Of a DNA stretch of 64,000 nt, positions 11,336 to 22,185 are shown one piece after another. The position numbers and the translations under genes are program-made. Source of the stretch: Sipunculus nudus (lineage: Eukaryota; Annelida; Sipuncula; Golfingiida; Sipunculidae); contig CM049313.1 in NCBI GenBank assembly GCA_026874595.1, positions 61,490,659-61,554,658 of the forward strand. Reading direction: 5' to 3'. How positions within the stretch are numbered: position 1 is the first letter of the stretch; each line of letters begins with the position of its first letter. The notes beneath the pieces were generated by a model. It ran no database searches. It was not told the origin of the DNA and worked only from the letters and a program-made list of their open reading frames with translations.

Positions 11336-11338
<3 letters not shown>
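11131..11338. other. Unassigned flank
   Basis: Begins with TGAAGGGTAGAGGGTTTT, the same phrase as the degenerate satellite units before 1806, so the 9.3-kb element inserted at the edge of that array. No gene seen. Confidence 0.5.
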
Positions 11339-11387
<49 letters not shown>

Positions 11388-11388
11388 G
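11339..11388. repeat. (TA)n microsatellite
   Basis: About 24 TA units immediately outside the left side of the Penelope-like fragment. Confidence 0.95.
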
Positions 11389-11495
11389 ATATATAATTTG
11401 TATTGTTCACATAGCGCGAATTCAATACATCGCTGTGATAGTGCTCTACCGTATGGGAGCGTTTATAAATAACTAAAGTACGGTTAGTTTGACTT

Positions 11496-11566
11496 CATCA
11501 GTTTGTGCTACAGATCTGTTTCGTGAGAGCAGCATTCAAGCCGGCTCACTCTTCAGGTACAAACTG
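11496..11566 (-). ncRNA. Hammerhead ribozyme (type I, minimal stem III), - strand
   Basis: Read on the - strand: stem I strand CAGTTTGT, core CTGAAGA, stem II GTGAG...CTCAC, core GAAA, a very short stem III from CAGATCTG, cleavage triplet GTA, then ACAAACTG closing stem I. All conserved core bases are present. It differs from the + strand copy at 12215 by one base after the cleavage site (GC instead of GA) and by a shorter stem I. Confidence 0.82.
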
Positions 11567-11661
11567 GAACAAACAAGTGGAAACATATATCGGACTGAAC
11601 AGAAAACGCATTTAAAACGAGATACTATGGACGCATCAGTAGTTTCAGGAATGAAAAATAC

Positions 11662-11908
11662 AGAAATAGCACAACACTAAGCCAGTACGTGTGGACTCTG
11701 AAAGAAAAAAAACATACCCTATTCGGTCAAATGGAAAATCATGGCTAAATGCAGAGCTTATTCCAACACGTCCAAATAATGTAATTTATGCACCACCGAG
11801 AAATACTACATAATTTGCCGACCTGATCTGAGTCCACTAAACAATAGGAACGAGCTGACAACGTCATGCAAACATAGAACTAAATACCTCCTTTGTAACC
11901 TTAAATAA
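11662..11908 (+). pseudogene. C-terminal end of Penelope-like GIY-YIG endonuclease
   Basis: The frame starting at 11662 reads RNSTTLSQYVWTLKE, the conserved T-x-LS-x-x-W-x-LK segment of Penelope endonucleases. A frameshift in an A-run near 11705 leads to IPYSVKWKIMAK. After one stop codon it continues CNLCTTEKYYIICRPDLSPL, then NNRNELTTSCKHRTK, ending at TAA 11906-11908. The Cys pair CNLC and the final NELxxSCKHRxK are hallmarks of the C-terminal region of this family. The N-terminal GIY-YIG core and the reverse transcriptase are absent. Confidence 0.8.
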
Positions 11909-12214
11909 TTTTAAGCCGATAATAAAGTTAAATATGCATTCTCAAGATCCCAGCCAATGTATGCAGGAACAACCAACTGGACTACTAATCCACTGATCCC
12001 CTGACCGAACCAACACCTGGGGTCTTGATCAACTTTAAGCAATCCAACAAATCCTCGAGCGCTTCATAATAGCCCTAATACAGTGCAATAAGCCAGGCAC
12101 CCAGTAACCCTTATTCACCAACAAAACAAAAACTTTAAATACATGCCTCACCGAACCTAGTAACCCCAGATAAATCCTACCTATTACGACAAACTTCACC
12201 CAAATATCTGATCT

Positions 12215-12288
12215 CATCAGTTTGTACCTGAAGAGTGAGCCGGCTTGAATGCTGCTCTCACGAAACAGATCTGTAGAACAAACTGATG
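12215..12288 (+). ncRNA. Hammerhead ribozyme (type I, minimal stem III), + strand
   Basis: Stem I: CATCAGTTTGT at 12215-12225 pairs perfectly with ACAAACTGATG at 12278-12288. Core CTGAAGA lies at 12228-12234. Stem II is GTGAG (12235-12239) with CTCAC (12257-12261). GAAA lies at 12262-12265. Stem III is CAG-AT-CTG (12266-12273), and the cleavage triplet GTA (12273-12275) follows. A two-base loop on stem III is typical of the hammerheads reported from Penelope-like elements, which probably act as dimers. Confidence 0.88.
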
Positions 12289-12320
12289 AAGTCAAACTAA
12301 CCGTACTTTAGTTATTTATA

Positions 12321-12322
<2 letters not shown>

Positions 12323-12396
<74 letters not shown>
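12323..12396. repeat. (TA)n microsatellite
   Basis: About 36 TA units directly abutting the right arm of the Penelope-like fragment. Confidence 0.95.
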
Positions 12397-12399
<3 letters not shown>

Positions 12400-13705
12400 A
12401 TTATGGATCTATACGGTTAATATATGTTTAAAATCTCAGCTAAATAGATACATTTATTTCTTACTTAACCCTGTAGCGTTATTTCGGCCCTCCGACAAGC
12501 GTAATATGGCCCCTACATTTGGTATAGAGGTCCGACAAATAAGGCTTTATGAGGATGTAAATAATTCGTCATTTTTGACAACGCACAAGTATGCTTTGAC
12601 CTACAAGTATGCTGTTATTTTTAATAAACCAGGCCAACAGTTATAGATACGTTTGTGTATACTTTCTGGCAAACACCCACATGTGCGGGTACAATTTTCT
12701 GCCAATCCCTAAGGTTTGAGTGATTGATGCAGTCAGGAGAGAGCACTGGTTGATGACTTGTTGAACGACACCTTCATGAAATTTATGCTCAGATCAATTT
12801 TTTTTAAAGCGCGTGATATATCCGAGTTCCTGTGACCATTGACAGGGCGCCGCAACACCGTTAGTTATACCATTAGCGCCAATGTGTTTCTGTCCGGAAA
12901 CTATTAGACTGCCTCCCAGAAATTAGACTGATACAATTATGCGCGGGTTACCAATCTTCCCAGAAGTCCGCCATTTTGTATCCAAAATGGTGTAGTTCTG
13001 AGCAGTTCGATGGGGCATTCACTCCTAGCGGCGCCTGCCACCCAAACGTCGAATTTTAATAAACCGGGCCCTGTAAATTATTTTAACAGGCCTGAGTGTC
13101 ATGTTGTCATGGTTAATTCGCTGTAGTATAGTAATAAACTAGTGCAGCCCCAATATTAGCCTTATGCTACACATGTGCACACAGTCCTTACCGTAACAGA
13201 CACTGCCACTAGTTTAATGTAGAGAAAAATTGTAGGCATACACAATCCTAGCATACACGTGGACCTTTTATCATGGGGTATTATATTAAATATATTGTGG
13301 GTCAATATTAGCTTCGGCGCAGGTCTGATAACAACAGATAAAGCATGGTCGCATTAAACCTTAGAAGTACAGGTTACATGCCAAAGTCATGGTATGATAA
13401 TCAGAACAGTAGTTAATCTATCTCTTTAATAACAGTCATTGTTTACTGGCTGTGTATATTATAATCAAATGGTCCCGTCGCACTAAAAGTTCGTTGTCTG
13501 TGACAGCACATATGAACGATTACAGTTTAAAACAGTATAAAAATATGCATACATTACAGGCACTTTTAAATTTATCACTAGCCCTAAGGCGGGCCCCTGG
13601 ACTCCAGTCGCTAAAGCTCGCGCATCGAGGGGGGGGGGGGGGGGGGGAATAGTCTCTTTAGGACGAAAGCCCATGCATTTGTAACTTCTTCCCGGGGATT
13701 TTGTA
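12397..13705. other. No gene seen; G-run at 13629-13648
   Basis: Open frames are short and without recognisable motifs. A run of about 20 G lies near 13629-13648. Confidence 0.5.
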
Positions 13706-14540
13706 TTAACAACTTTAATAAAACTAGAATACGGGAAGTCGACAAGCGACTACGTGTATCCACTAAAATCAGAGTGGAACGGGTGAAGTGAGGCATGGAT
13801 TGAGTGGCAAGGGAAATAGAGTGAAGTGTTGAATATTAGCATGGATGTCTGCAGCCGAAATGTGTATGTAGGTTGCGCCTCCAACTACAAAATCCAAAAA
13901 GCTGTCCAAGTTGTATACATATGCAAAAGTTAAGGCAGATAAGTCAAACGACTACATGTATATGAGTGATTTTAGCCCGTGGCAGACAAACAGAAGGACG
14001 CTGTGCAAAAATGGTTGCAGATGGCGCCACCAGTTTTGCGTATGATTAGGAGCTATGTGAGATCTATACACATGCAAAACTTTGGTCCCATCGGTCAAAC
14101 GGTTCCCGAGATATGAGCTTGGATGTTTGCAGCGTAAACTAGAATGTAGGTGGCCCCGTCTGTCAAAAAATCAAGAGAGCTGTCCAGGATGTATAAACCT
14201 GCAAAATTTAGGCAGATATGTCAAACCACTGCCGGGATATGAGTGATTTTATCCCACGGCAGACAAACAGACGGATGCTGTGCAAAAATGGCTGCAGGTG
14301 GCGCCACCAGTTTTCCGTATGATAAAGAGCTATGTGAGATCTATACACATGCAAAATTTTGGCCTAATCGGTCTAACGGTTCCCGAGATGTCTGCAGCGT
14401 AAACGTGAATGTAGGTGGCGCCACCTGTCATAAAATCAAGGAAGCTGTTCAGGATGTATACGCATGCCGAATTTCAGGTGAATTAGTCAAACCACTGCAG
14501 AGACACAAACTCTGTTTTGGCGGATACATTAAAGACTAAA
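13706..14540. repeat. Palindrome-bearing dispersed repeat, short copy
   Basis: Starts TAGAATACGGGAAGTCGACA and ends TTTTGGCGGATACATTAAAG. In between are about two dimeric units with palindromes of the form GGTGGCGCCACC (near 14014, 14298 and 14416), separated by phrases such as CAAACCACTGCCGGGATATG and ATCCCACGGCAGACAAACAG. The same start, units and end recur at 43910-45890, so this is one family whose copies differ in unit number. Confidence 0.8.
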
Positions 14541-15006
14541 TCATAGGATAAGGATATTATTTTATTCACCGGTTCTTACAGGCACATAAATGAGTGCTGC
14601 TGAAGAGAATCAGAAAAACAAGGGACCCATGGGTCACGGCGCTCAGCTGAATGTGACAGATATAATTGTATTACCATTGTTGTATATAGGTATGTAAGAT
14701 TTAATTTTGACAGATGTAATTTTTTGTATTAATTATTATGTAGTTGAGCGGATTAGTAATATAGAAGTGTCAGTATTTCAAATATGTACAAGAATATGTG
14801 TCTAAAATATTGCATTGGGAATGACCAGATGTTGTTAATTGAAGAGGAAGGAAGTGGAGATTTGCAAGTATAAAAATACACATTTACTACATCAAAATAA
14901 TTATGGAAAAGGAGAAAACAGATATGTTTTGGGAAGCAGTTATTGCTGAATAGGAGAGGAAACAGAATGTCTCAAAGGTATCTATAGAGAAGAAATTTAG
15001 ATTAAG

Positions 15007-15762
15007 CTATGAGAAGTTGCCATGTTTGATCTGAATTGAAGAATGGGGGATTATTTCTAATAATATCTTGTGATCTGACCATGTGTTTTCTAATGTTGAA
15101 ACTGAAGCATTTAAACAGTTAGTAAAGACAAGATCTATGGTATTTCCATGGTCATTGGTTGGTTCTCTGACTAGTTGTTGACATTTAAAGAGTTGACATA
15201 ATTGTGTCAGTTTGGTGTTATATATTATATTAGAAATGTCAATATTGAAATTGCCCATGATCACTATAGGCAGGTTGAGGTCAACTTGAGAGACTAAAAC
15301 TTGGAGTTTAGAGAAGAAGTTACTGATGGGACATGCGGGTGCCCTATAGAGGAAAACAATCTGAAGTGACTGAGTCTGAGTGTGAATATAGAGAAGAGAT
15401 GACTCAAAATGTGGTGTTGTGTGGTGGTGAAGGGTTACATGGGGACTCAGATGTTCATGTATATAAATGACTAAACCATGAGGTGGTCTTTTGTTTGTTG
15501 TTCCTCTGACAGCTATTTTATCATTTCTGATAAGTTTGTAATGAGGTATTTCATACATTTCATTTTGGTTTCTAGAGCAAAGGCGTGACTCTGCAAAAGC
15601 AATGATTTGGGCGTTCAGTATATGGCAAACAGATTTTACATCCTGATGATGCAAATGTAGGGACCGCGTGTTATGGTAGATAACCTGTAATAATTCATTT
15701 GATTCAACAGATGGTTGTTTGAAATTCATTTTCAGAGGCACGTCATTACGTAATCGGTTCAT
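15007..15762 (-). CDS. Helentron-type endonuclease/exonuclease/phosphatase domain ORF (catalytic residue lost)
   Basis: A 251-residue open frame starts with ATG directly after a TAA and has no internal stop. It shows the EEP fold order: VIYHNTRSLHLHHQDVKS (residues 27-44), IIAFAESRL with the metal-binding Glu at 58, FLYRAPACP (137-145), IVIMGNFNID (166-175), NTIDLVFTN (207-215) and the C-terminal SDHK (229-232). These phrases match the endonuclease fused to the helicase of animal Helentrons. The usual GDFN motif reads GNFN, so the catalytic Asp at 171 is Asn and the domain is probably inactive. The rest of the Rep-helicase protein is missing upstream. It may be a relic rather than a translated gene. 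Confidence 0.8.
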   Translation of the reverse strand: MNRLRNDVPLKMNFKQPSVESNELLQVIYHNTRSLHLHHQDVKSVCHILNAQIIAFAESRLCSRNQNEMYEIPHYKLIRNDKIAVRGTTNKRPPHGLVIYIHEHLSPHVTLHHHTTPHFESSLLYIHTQTQSLQIVFLYRAPACPISNFFSKLQVLVSQVDLNLPIVIMGNFNIDISNIIYNTKLTQLCQLFKCQQLVREPTNDHGNTIDLVFTNCLNASVSTLENTWSDHKILLEIIPHSSIQIKHGNFS

Positions 15763-18700
15763 TTAATATTTTACCGGGGGGGGGGGGGCAGGGCAGAGAA
15801 GGAAGGTGACATATATTGTCATATACTAGTGCATTATAAAAACTGGGCCCTAAAATAGTGAACTTTTTTCAATAAAATTTATATTTATACATATTCCAAA
15901 ATCATATGAAAATGAATAATAAATAAATGAATGGGTATACCAACAGAGAGATTACTCTTTACAAGAGTTTTGAAATAATTTACACAGTATGGGGTTTAAT
16001 ATGAATTAAGAAACTTTAAATTTTGATATAGGGGTTTAACGTATAATGAGACCTTATTTTTTCTAATATGCTACATCAGCACAACACAATATCTTCTGGA
16101 TTACCCCCTTGAACTACTTTTTCAATAAACATTGTGTACATTGGATCAACACAGGTTTACATTTAAAAAAATACAGTTAACAATACAAAACATATATTAT
16201 ATATACTTGTGGTGAAAGTGTGTGTGGGGGGGGGTGAAGAGGGAAAGTCACATGAAAGCATTTCTACATTTGAACATTCACAATTCCAATTGCTCTTTAA
16301 GTTATCCATAATTTGGTTCATATATTATCAGATTAGACCCATAGATTTGTTTAATTATATCTTAATTTCTTTAAATTAAAAAAAAAAATAATTAATCTAT
16401 AAAAGCTACATTACTACAAAATGGTCTCTTCTGGATTACTCCTTGAACTACATTTTCCGAAAAATATTGTGTGCATTGGATCAACGCTGTTTTACATATA
16501 TACAAATAAAGTTAACAATAACAAACACATGTACCAATTTATGTACATAAGAACAAACATATAGGTCTGCAACAGATCACTCTTTTAATTCAATAAACAT
16601 TTGATTGCTTCAAGTGATCACTTCACAAATGACACCTGCCAGTGTTGATATGGTGGTGTCTGGCAGGCCACATGCTGAGCACCCCATACTGACTACTGAG
16701 CCAGTGCTCCTGATCCTGATTTCATGCACCTGCCAGCAGAACACCTGTGGATTCTCACATCACACAGGATGTGTATTTACTATTTACTATGTGTATGCCC
16801 AGCAAGGAAAAGATAGTATAGACATACAACATGCACATATTTAAGTAGAGCTTAATACCAGAATAATAGACAGTAACTTGTTAACATTAAGTTTATACTT
16901 AGAAGTTTAAAACATACTATATGAGGTTATCAGTGATAAAGTAGTGGATGTATACCCCAACAAGTCCCTTTATTTATTTGAAATGGAAATATAAAATGGA
17001 GATCCTGAGCCAATTATATTTATCTGATAAACTTTTATCCTTGGCTTTATTTAGCATTTTTTTTATCAGTGTTTCTTTTTCTGTGATCACCAATTGGCAT
17101 GATCTCCAGCATCAGTTGAAGGATAATTGTTTGGCTTGTGCATTTTTAAGTGTACTCATGTTTCCCAATTTTTCCATTTTCTTTTTTACACCCACACAAT
17201 TATTTCCCGAATTTTGACCATATCTGCCTTTAATTTCACCTTTATCTGTCATATGTCCTTATCAGCTATTTTACTGAAACGTGTTATCACCTGTTATCAG
17301 TTTTTATTTGTTATTTGCTAATTTTTAAAATAATCTGTATAATGTATGATGTTAAAAAAAGGGATTTAAATCCAGATTGTGTTAGCAGAAGAATATTTCA
17401 GACATAATATATGAATAAAAAATAACATGATAAACTTCCTTCCTGTAAATATTAAAATATTAAAGTCAGAAGACCTAAAAAGTACAGTACAACAGAAATT
17501 CATAGTACAGTATTTTACCTTTAAAGGGATTTAAAAGAAATAATATAAAATTAATATGAGTTGTTAAATATAATTTTTATGAAGCAAGCAATATTCATTA
17601 CATTGTTACAGGTGGGACATGTTACGGGTGGGACAAAAAGATGTATTTTTTATCTGCTGTGTAATAAATGCAATTGGCAGGCATACAAATTAGGTAAAAA
17701 CAGATCAGGTTAGTGCTTTTCTGCAAAAAGATTAAATATTTATCTTCTCCCTAATTTCACAGTGTTATTCCACTGTTACCGGTGGGACAGTTATGATTAC
17801 AGATATCTATCTTTTCAGATGAAACACTTTATTCTTATTTATTCAAGTTATATGTACCCCAAACTCATATGAAAACTAGTTATTTTTTGGCACCGCAGGT
17901 GCCACAGTATCCCCAGACAATTAATCCCCCCCCCCCCCACCCCCACCCCCTTCAAGAATAGGCCCCCATCTTCAGCAGCATATACTGATACTTGGCAAGC
18001 GACTATGGTTTCTTCCATTTATTGATTCAAATAAAAAGCTGTGAACAAATTCATTTTCAAATGAGCATACACTATATCTGATAAGTATATATTGTAATGT
18101 GTAATACACGAATATGTGGTATTAAACTATTTAATCATACACCGGAACATTTCCCTATTTGGCCCATCTGCAACATGAATGTTATAATGTAACTGATATT
18201 TTATTAGTATTTTAAAATATATCATTTAAGCACATAAACAGGGGGGAGGGAGGGAGGTGATTAATTATCATTCCAGTGCACCAACTTTTGAACATTCTTA
18301 AATAAAATTTTGTGACCAACTAAAACATATCAGGCTATAGCAGTTTGTGAATATGAGATCTATACTATTACCATGATCATTAGTTGGCTTTTTGATAAGC
18401 TGTTGACAGTTCAGCAGTTTACACTATCCAATTAAATCCATTGTTTTTAAATATATACAAACATAATGTTCCCATCCCAAAGGTGGAAGGACCTGCTTGG
18501 AGGGGGGGGGGATGAGAGTTTAAAAACATCTTTGTACCTTTGTATATTTTTTCTTTATATATCCGTAATAAATTTTATGCAGTTGCCAGAAGAATATTGT
18601 CCCAAACAAATACTCAGAGGCAGGGAGTGAGGAAAGTTACAACACCTTTGTATAAACATACAGGATACAAAATTTAATCCAAAAGTGCTTACAGGTAAAA

Positions 18701-19270
18701 AATGTTTTATTCATAATTACTGAATAATTCAAAACAAACAGAGAGATAGAAAAACAAAGCAAATCACTTTAATTCCCATTCTACTGAGGCAGAAAAATAC
18801 TGAACGAATGTTTGCATTAGATCCTCATTTTTTAATACATCAATTTTTTGTTAAGGAAAATTTTGGACAAAATTTATAAATTTAACTTTACATTTACAGT
18901 ATAAATCATTTATATTTGAAAATTTAAGTTGATTAACGATTCTAAATTGCATCAACATTTATAGTTAATCTGCTCAAGCAAAGTCACATTATATACACAG
19001 ATGTATTTATTTTTTCTTAAAATATATTTTTGAAATTTGCAAAATAATAAATATCGGAAATAACACTTGATTCAGGAAAAGTTGTATACATTGGATCGGA
19101 AACAGCAATGCAATAAAAGAATGCAATATATCTGGTTGGGGGGGGGGGGGGGGGGTCAGGGTTGCCACGTGATCCTACATGTGTGACAGCAGTGTTGCAT
19201 CACTAATAAGTTCACCCAGGCAAGGCTGTAGGGACAAGATATGGCTAGCCTGTAGGTTCAAAATGTAAAT
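15763..19270. other. Interior of the Helentron-like element, no further gene
   Basis: AT-rich sequence with G-runs near 15776, 16217, 18503 and 19137 and C-runs near 17926. The segment 18031-18120 recurs at 41240-41340 and 18625-19080 recurs at 33450-33900, showing that shorter copies are deletion products of this longer form. Short open frames at 16605 and 16948 have no recognisable features. Confidence 0.55.
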
Positions 19271-19902
19271 ACATTAGAGCCTCAGAAAAACTTCAATAAC
19301 TAGAATAATTTTTAAGCTTTTACTTTCAAATTTCAGAATTTAACAGATTAAATCTATATATATATCGACTGTGAAAAGTAAATCAAATGTTTTTACAAGA
19401 AAAAAAACGTGCCATGATCAAACTTGGGCAAAATTTAAGGTACCAATTTCATATTTTTGCCAATATTAAAAAAAATTTAACAGATTTTGATCTAATTTTT
19501 GGTATACAATTTAATTTTGATTAAATAAAGTTGTATTACTGAAAAAAAGTCCCTACCTTTAACACTTTTGGTCTTAAGTGACCAAATATCTTTCCTGATT
19601 TTTTTTACAAAGTCCATTATGTTTGGGCCTATAACTTTTTTAATTTCTGGTATGTACATAGGAACTATATAGAGGAATATTTATGGTAAATATGAAGAAA
19701 ACAGATAAGTGGTTTTGATATTAGCCAGTCCTGAAGTGTGAAAATAGATTTCTAAAAAAATTGAGGTTTTTCCATAATATCTCGAAGGAACAAAGCCCTA
19801 TTGACCCAATTTTCGGCATGGTAGGAGATTTTGGGGACATCTAACTGTATGCCGAATTTCAGATTCTTCGGTCCAATGTTGTCGAAACGTGCCAGTCTTA
19901 CG

Positions 19903-19978
19903 GACGGACATCCGGACTTACGGACGGACGGCCGGACGGCAAGACGGACGGGCGGACAGACGGACGGACGACGGACAA
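19903..19978. repeat. (ACGG)n degenerate microsatellite
   Basis: Repeated GACGGACGG with substitutions, next to the 5' end of the Helentron-like element. A tetranucleotide of this kind is a known mark of pearl-type Helentron derivatives in bivalves. Confidence 0.8.
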
Positions 19979-20023
19979 TGGACCACGACTATAGCTCAGA
20001 TGACTTACAGTCAGCTGAGCTAA

Positions 20024-20512
20024 TTACAAAATGACTGAGATGTGAACAGCCCTCCGAGCGCACCAGTTGTTAAAGGGTCAGAGACCGATTCCCTGGGCAC
20101 TCCTTAAGCGTAATTTGGAAGGAAATTTGAATACGAAGATACAACCAAGCCAAGCAAAGAGTCGTTCCAGCCAGCAACGTGCCCAGGGGGCAAGAAAAGA
20201 TATCCAAGAGGCACAAAACGCAGAAGCCCGTATATCCGTCCACCGGCGCGACAGCCTCGGACCATGTCCACCATAATCTCCCGCTAGGACGCTCCGAAAA
20301 CGTATACCCAGATTATCGTCATCGTACAGAAAAGTTACAAGTATATCCGTTAATTCATTTTGTTACCACATGGCCACATATACGCAGCGGTATTGAAAAG
20401 CAACCGATTTGGAAAATAACAATGACAAGCAAGCTAAACCGTTACAGGGAGCAGTGTCATTTTAAAAGTGTGTGTGGCGGGGGTGGGGGGGGGGGCAGGG
20501 GTTGTAATTTAA

Positions 20513-20569
<57 letters not shown>

Positions 20570-21257
20570 TTGTGTTGTGTTGCTTTTTCTATTTAAACCA
20601 TTGACCGACAGAGGCCCCTATTAACGCCAATAAAAGAACACTTTATCACAAAAGATAGTATTTTTAATGTTACCGATATCTTTCCTGATTTCTAAATACC
20701 AAGATATTAAAGAAGTCAAAAAGCGTTTAAAAATAATAACAGCTCTTCACGTTAAAATATCATATTTTTGCACTTATTGGGGTAGCCAAGTATCTCCAAA
20801 CATTGCCAATGCCGTCTTTTACACAGGCGTTGTCATGTGGCTGATATCTAGTGACATACTGTATAGGTTGCGTAAAAAGTCAGGTTGATCGGATACTTGT
20901 CAAAAAGGAAAAATTAGAAAAAAATAAGATAAATTCATAAAGCCTTCCAGAACAAGTATAATAAATGAAATATGTTAATATTATAGTTGTAGGTGGCACC
21001 ATAAGCATGCATGGGAAGTGGTTAAATGTAAAAAAGATGTATTAGAATATTTATCATGAAAGTGACCATATTTTAACCCAAAAACTCAAGAGAACGTGAT
21101 ATTTTATATAAATGCCATAAAAAGACGTCAAAGTCATTTTCCTAATCATGTTAAACCAAATTTGCATGAGCACTGTCACATTTCTTAGCAGCTTCATAAT
21201 TTAAAAGAAATTTGGCAAGTAAGACCTTTCATTGATTAGATTATAATGTGGTTAATT
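20024..21257. other. No gene seen; (TA)n at 20514-20564
   Basis: Open frames at 20067 and 20179 run into G-runs and (TA)n and have no motif. I see nothing else of note. Confidence 0.45.
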
Positions 21258-22185
21258 ACGGGGGCGGACCCAGGATTAAGAAAAAGGAGGGGTCCAACCC
21301 TTGAGGACTAATGACAAAACCTTGTTACGGAACCTAATAACGACAGATCACGTAGTCGTGACGAGCATAAATTTTGTCATGGAGATTAAAAAAATCAGAT
21401 TCTGTAACACTAGGCAGCGTGAAATGTCTAAGGGAATGAATAAAGAAGTCAGTGTTTTTGTTAACAAATAATTTTAATTTATTCTTAAAACAACCCTAAC
21501 ATTACAATACACTAAATCAATACAATTACACAGTATAACAACAGTACAATAGCAAATCAATACAATTACACAGTAAAATAAATAAAGTCTACAGTACCTG
21601 GATACCACAACTGTCACATCGACAAGTCCTTTAAAACCAATAATCCACGTATAGAGTTCAAATAGTCCAAAGTAAAGCTCTTGTAATAATCCCGAAAGCA
21701 AACTGGAGACAGGCCTCACTAACTCTGCATTGAATTCGTAGAATCCCTGAAACTACTACAATTATCAGATAGGTCCCAAAACTGACTCACACTCTTCTGT
21801 GTCCGCTGGAATACTAGTATTTCTCTCTCCTCTACCTCAGCTCTAAACACAGCCCCTTATATATAACTTTTCACCTCAAGCCGAGATCTTTCCATTTCAC
21901 GAACAATCCAAAAGAACCCAACAATACATAATACACACGCCCAAAGAACATACTAGAACAAAGAACGCTGTGTTTCTACACGTCAGACCCACCACGTGGG
22001 CCGGGCCAGCTCCCGCGTCTCCCATGGCAACGGACAATGCTAGCGCAACACAGACACATGTAAGACTGCTGCACACAATAAAAGAGACATCTGTAACAAC
22101 CTAATAAAACGGTCCCCAGGTCGGGAAACGGGGGGGGGGGCGCTTCGGACCCCTTGGACCCTTCCCCCTTGACCCGTCCTGATAA
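21258..22185. mobile_element. Small DNA element interrupted by a solo LTR
   Basis: The left side reads GGGGGCGGACCCAGGATT with GGAGGGGTCCAACCC behind it. The right side has GGACCCCTTGGACCC and TTGACCCGTCC. The two ends look like imperfect terminal inverted repeats. Almost the whole interior is the solo LTR at 21403-22098. Confidence 0.45.
21403..22098 (-). mobile_element. Solo LTR of an LTR retrotransposon, - strand
   Basis: On the - strand it begins TGTTACAGATG and ends GTGTTACA, with matching inverted TGTTACA termini and canonical TG...CA ends. It contains a promoter-like TATATATAAGGGG (around 21860) and, 390 bp further on, AATAAATTAAAAT as a polyadenylation signal. That is the order U3-R-U5. 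No internal retrotransposon coding sequence flanks it, and I could not identify a clear target duplication. Open frames in it are probably not translated. Confidence 0.65.

Larger units (their letters stand above)
11464..12322 (+). mobile_element. Penelope-like retroelement fragment with inverted terminal arms
   Basis: Arms of about 100-110 bp at 11464-11566 and 12215-12322 are inverted copies of each other, and each encodes a hammerhead ribozyme. Between them, on the + strand, lies the end of a GIY-YIG-type endonuclease frame. This matches Penelope-like elements, whose pseudo-LTRs are known to carry hammerhead motifs and whose ORF ends in a GIY-YIG domain. The reverse transcriptase part is missing. 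(TA)n tracts bound the element on both sides. Confidence 0.8.
14622..20023 (-). mobile_element. Helentron-like (Helitron superfamily) element, 5.4 kb
   Basis: Read on the - strand the element begins TTAGCTCAGCTGACT (20023-20009), which pairs with the nearby AGTCATCTGAGCTA to form a hairpin. It ends with the subterminal TCAGCTGAGC and the palindrome GACCCATGGGTC (14624-14635). GCTCAGCTGA is thus a subterminal inverted repeat. Near the 5' end lies an (ACGG)n stretch (about 19903-19975). Near the 3' end is an endonuclease ORF of the type found in Helentrons. No Rep or helicase frame is visible. Shorter copies with the same ends lie at 33349, 40076 and 50614, which supports these boundaries. Confidence 0.75.
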
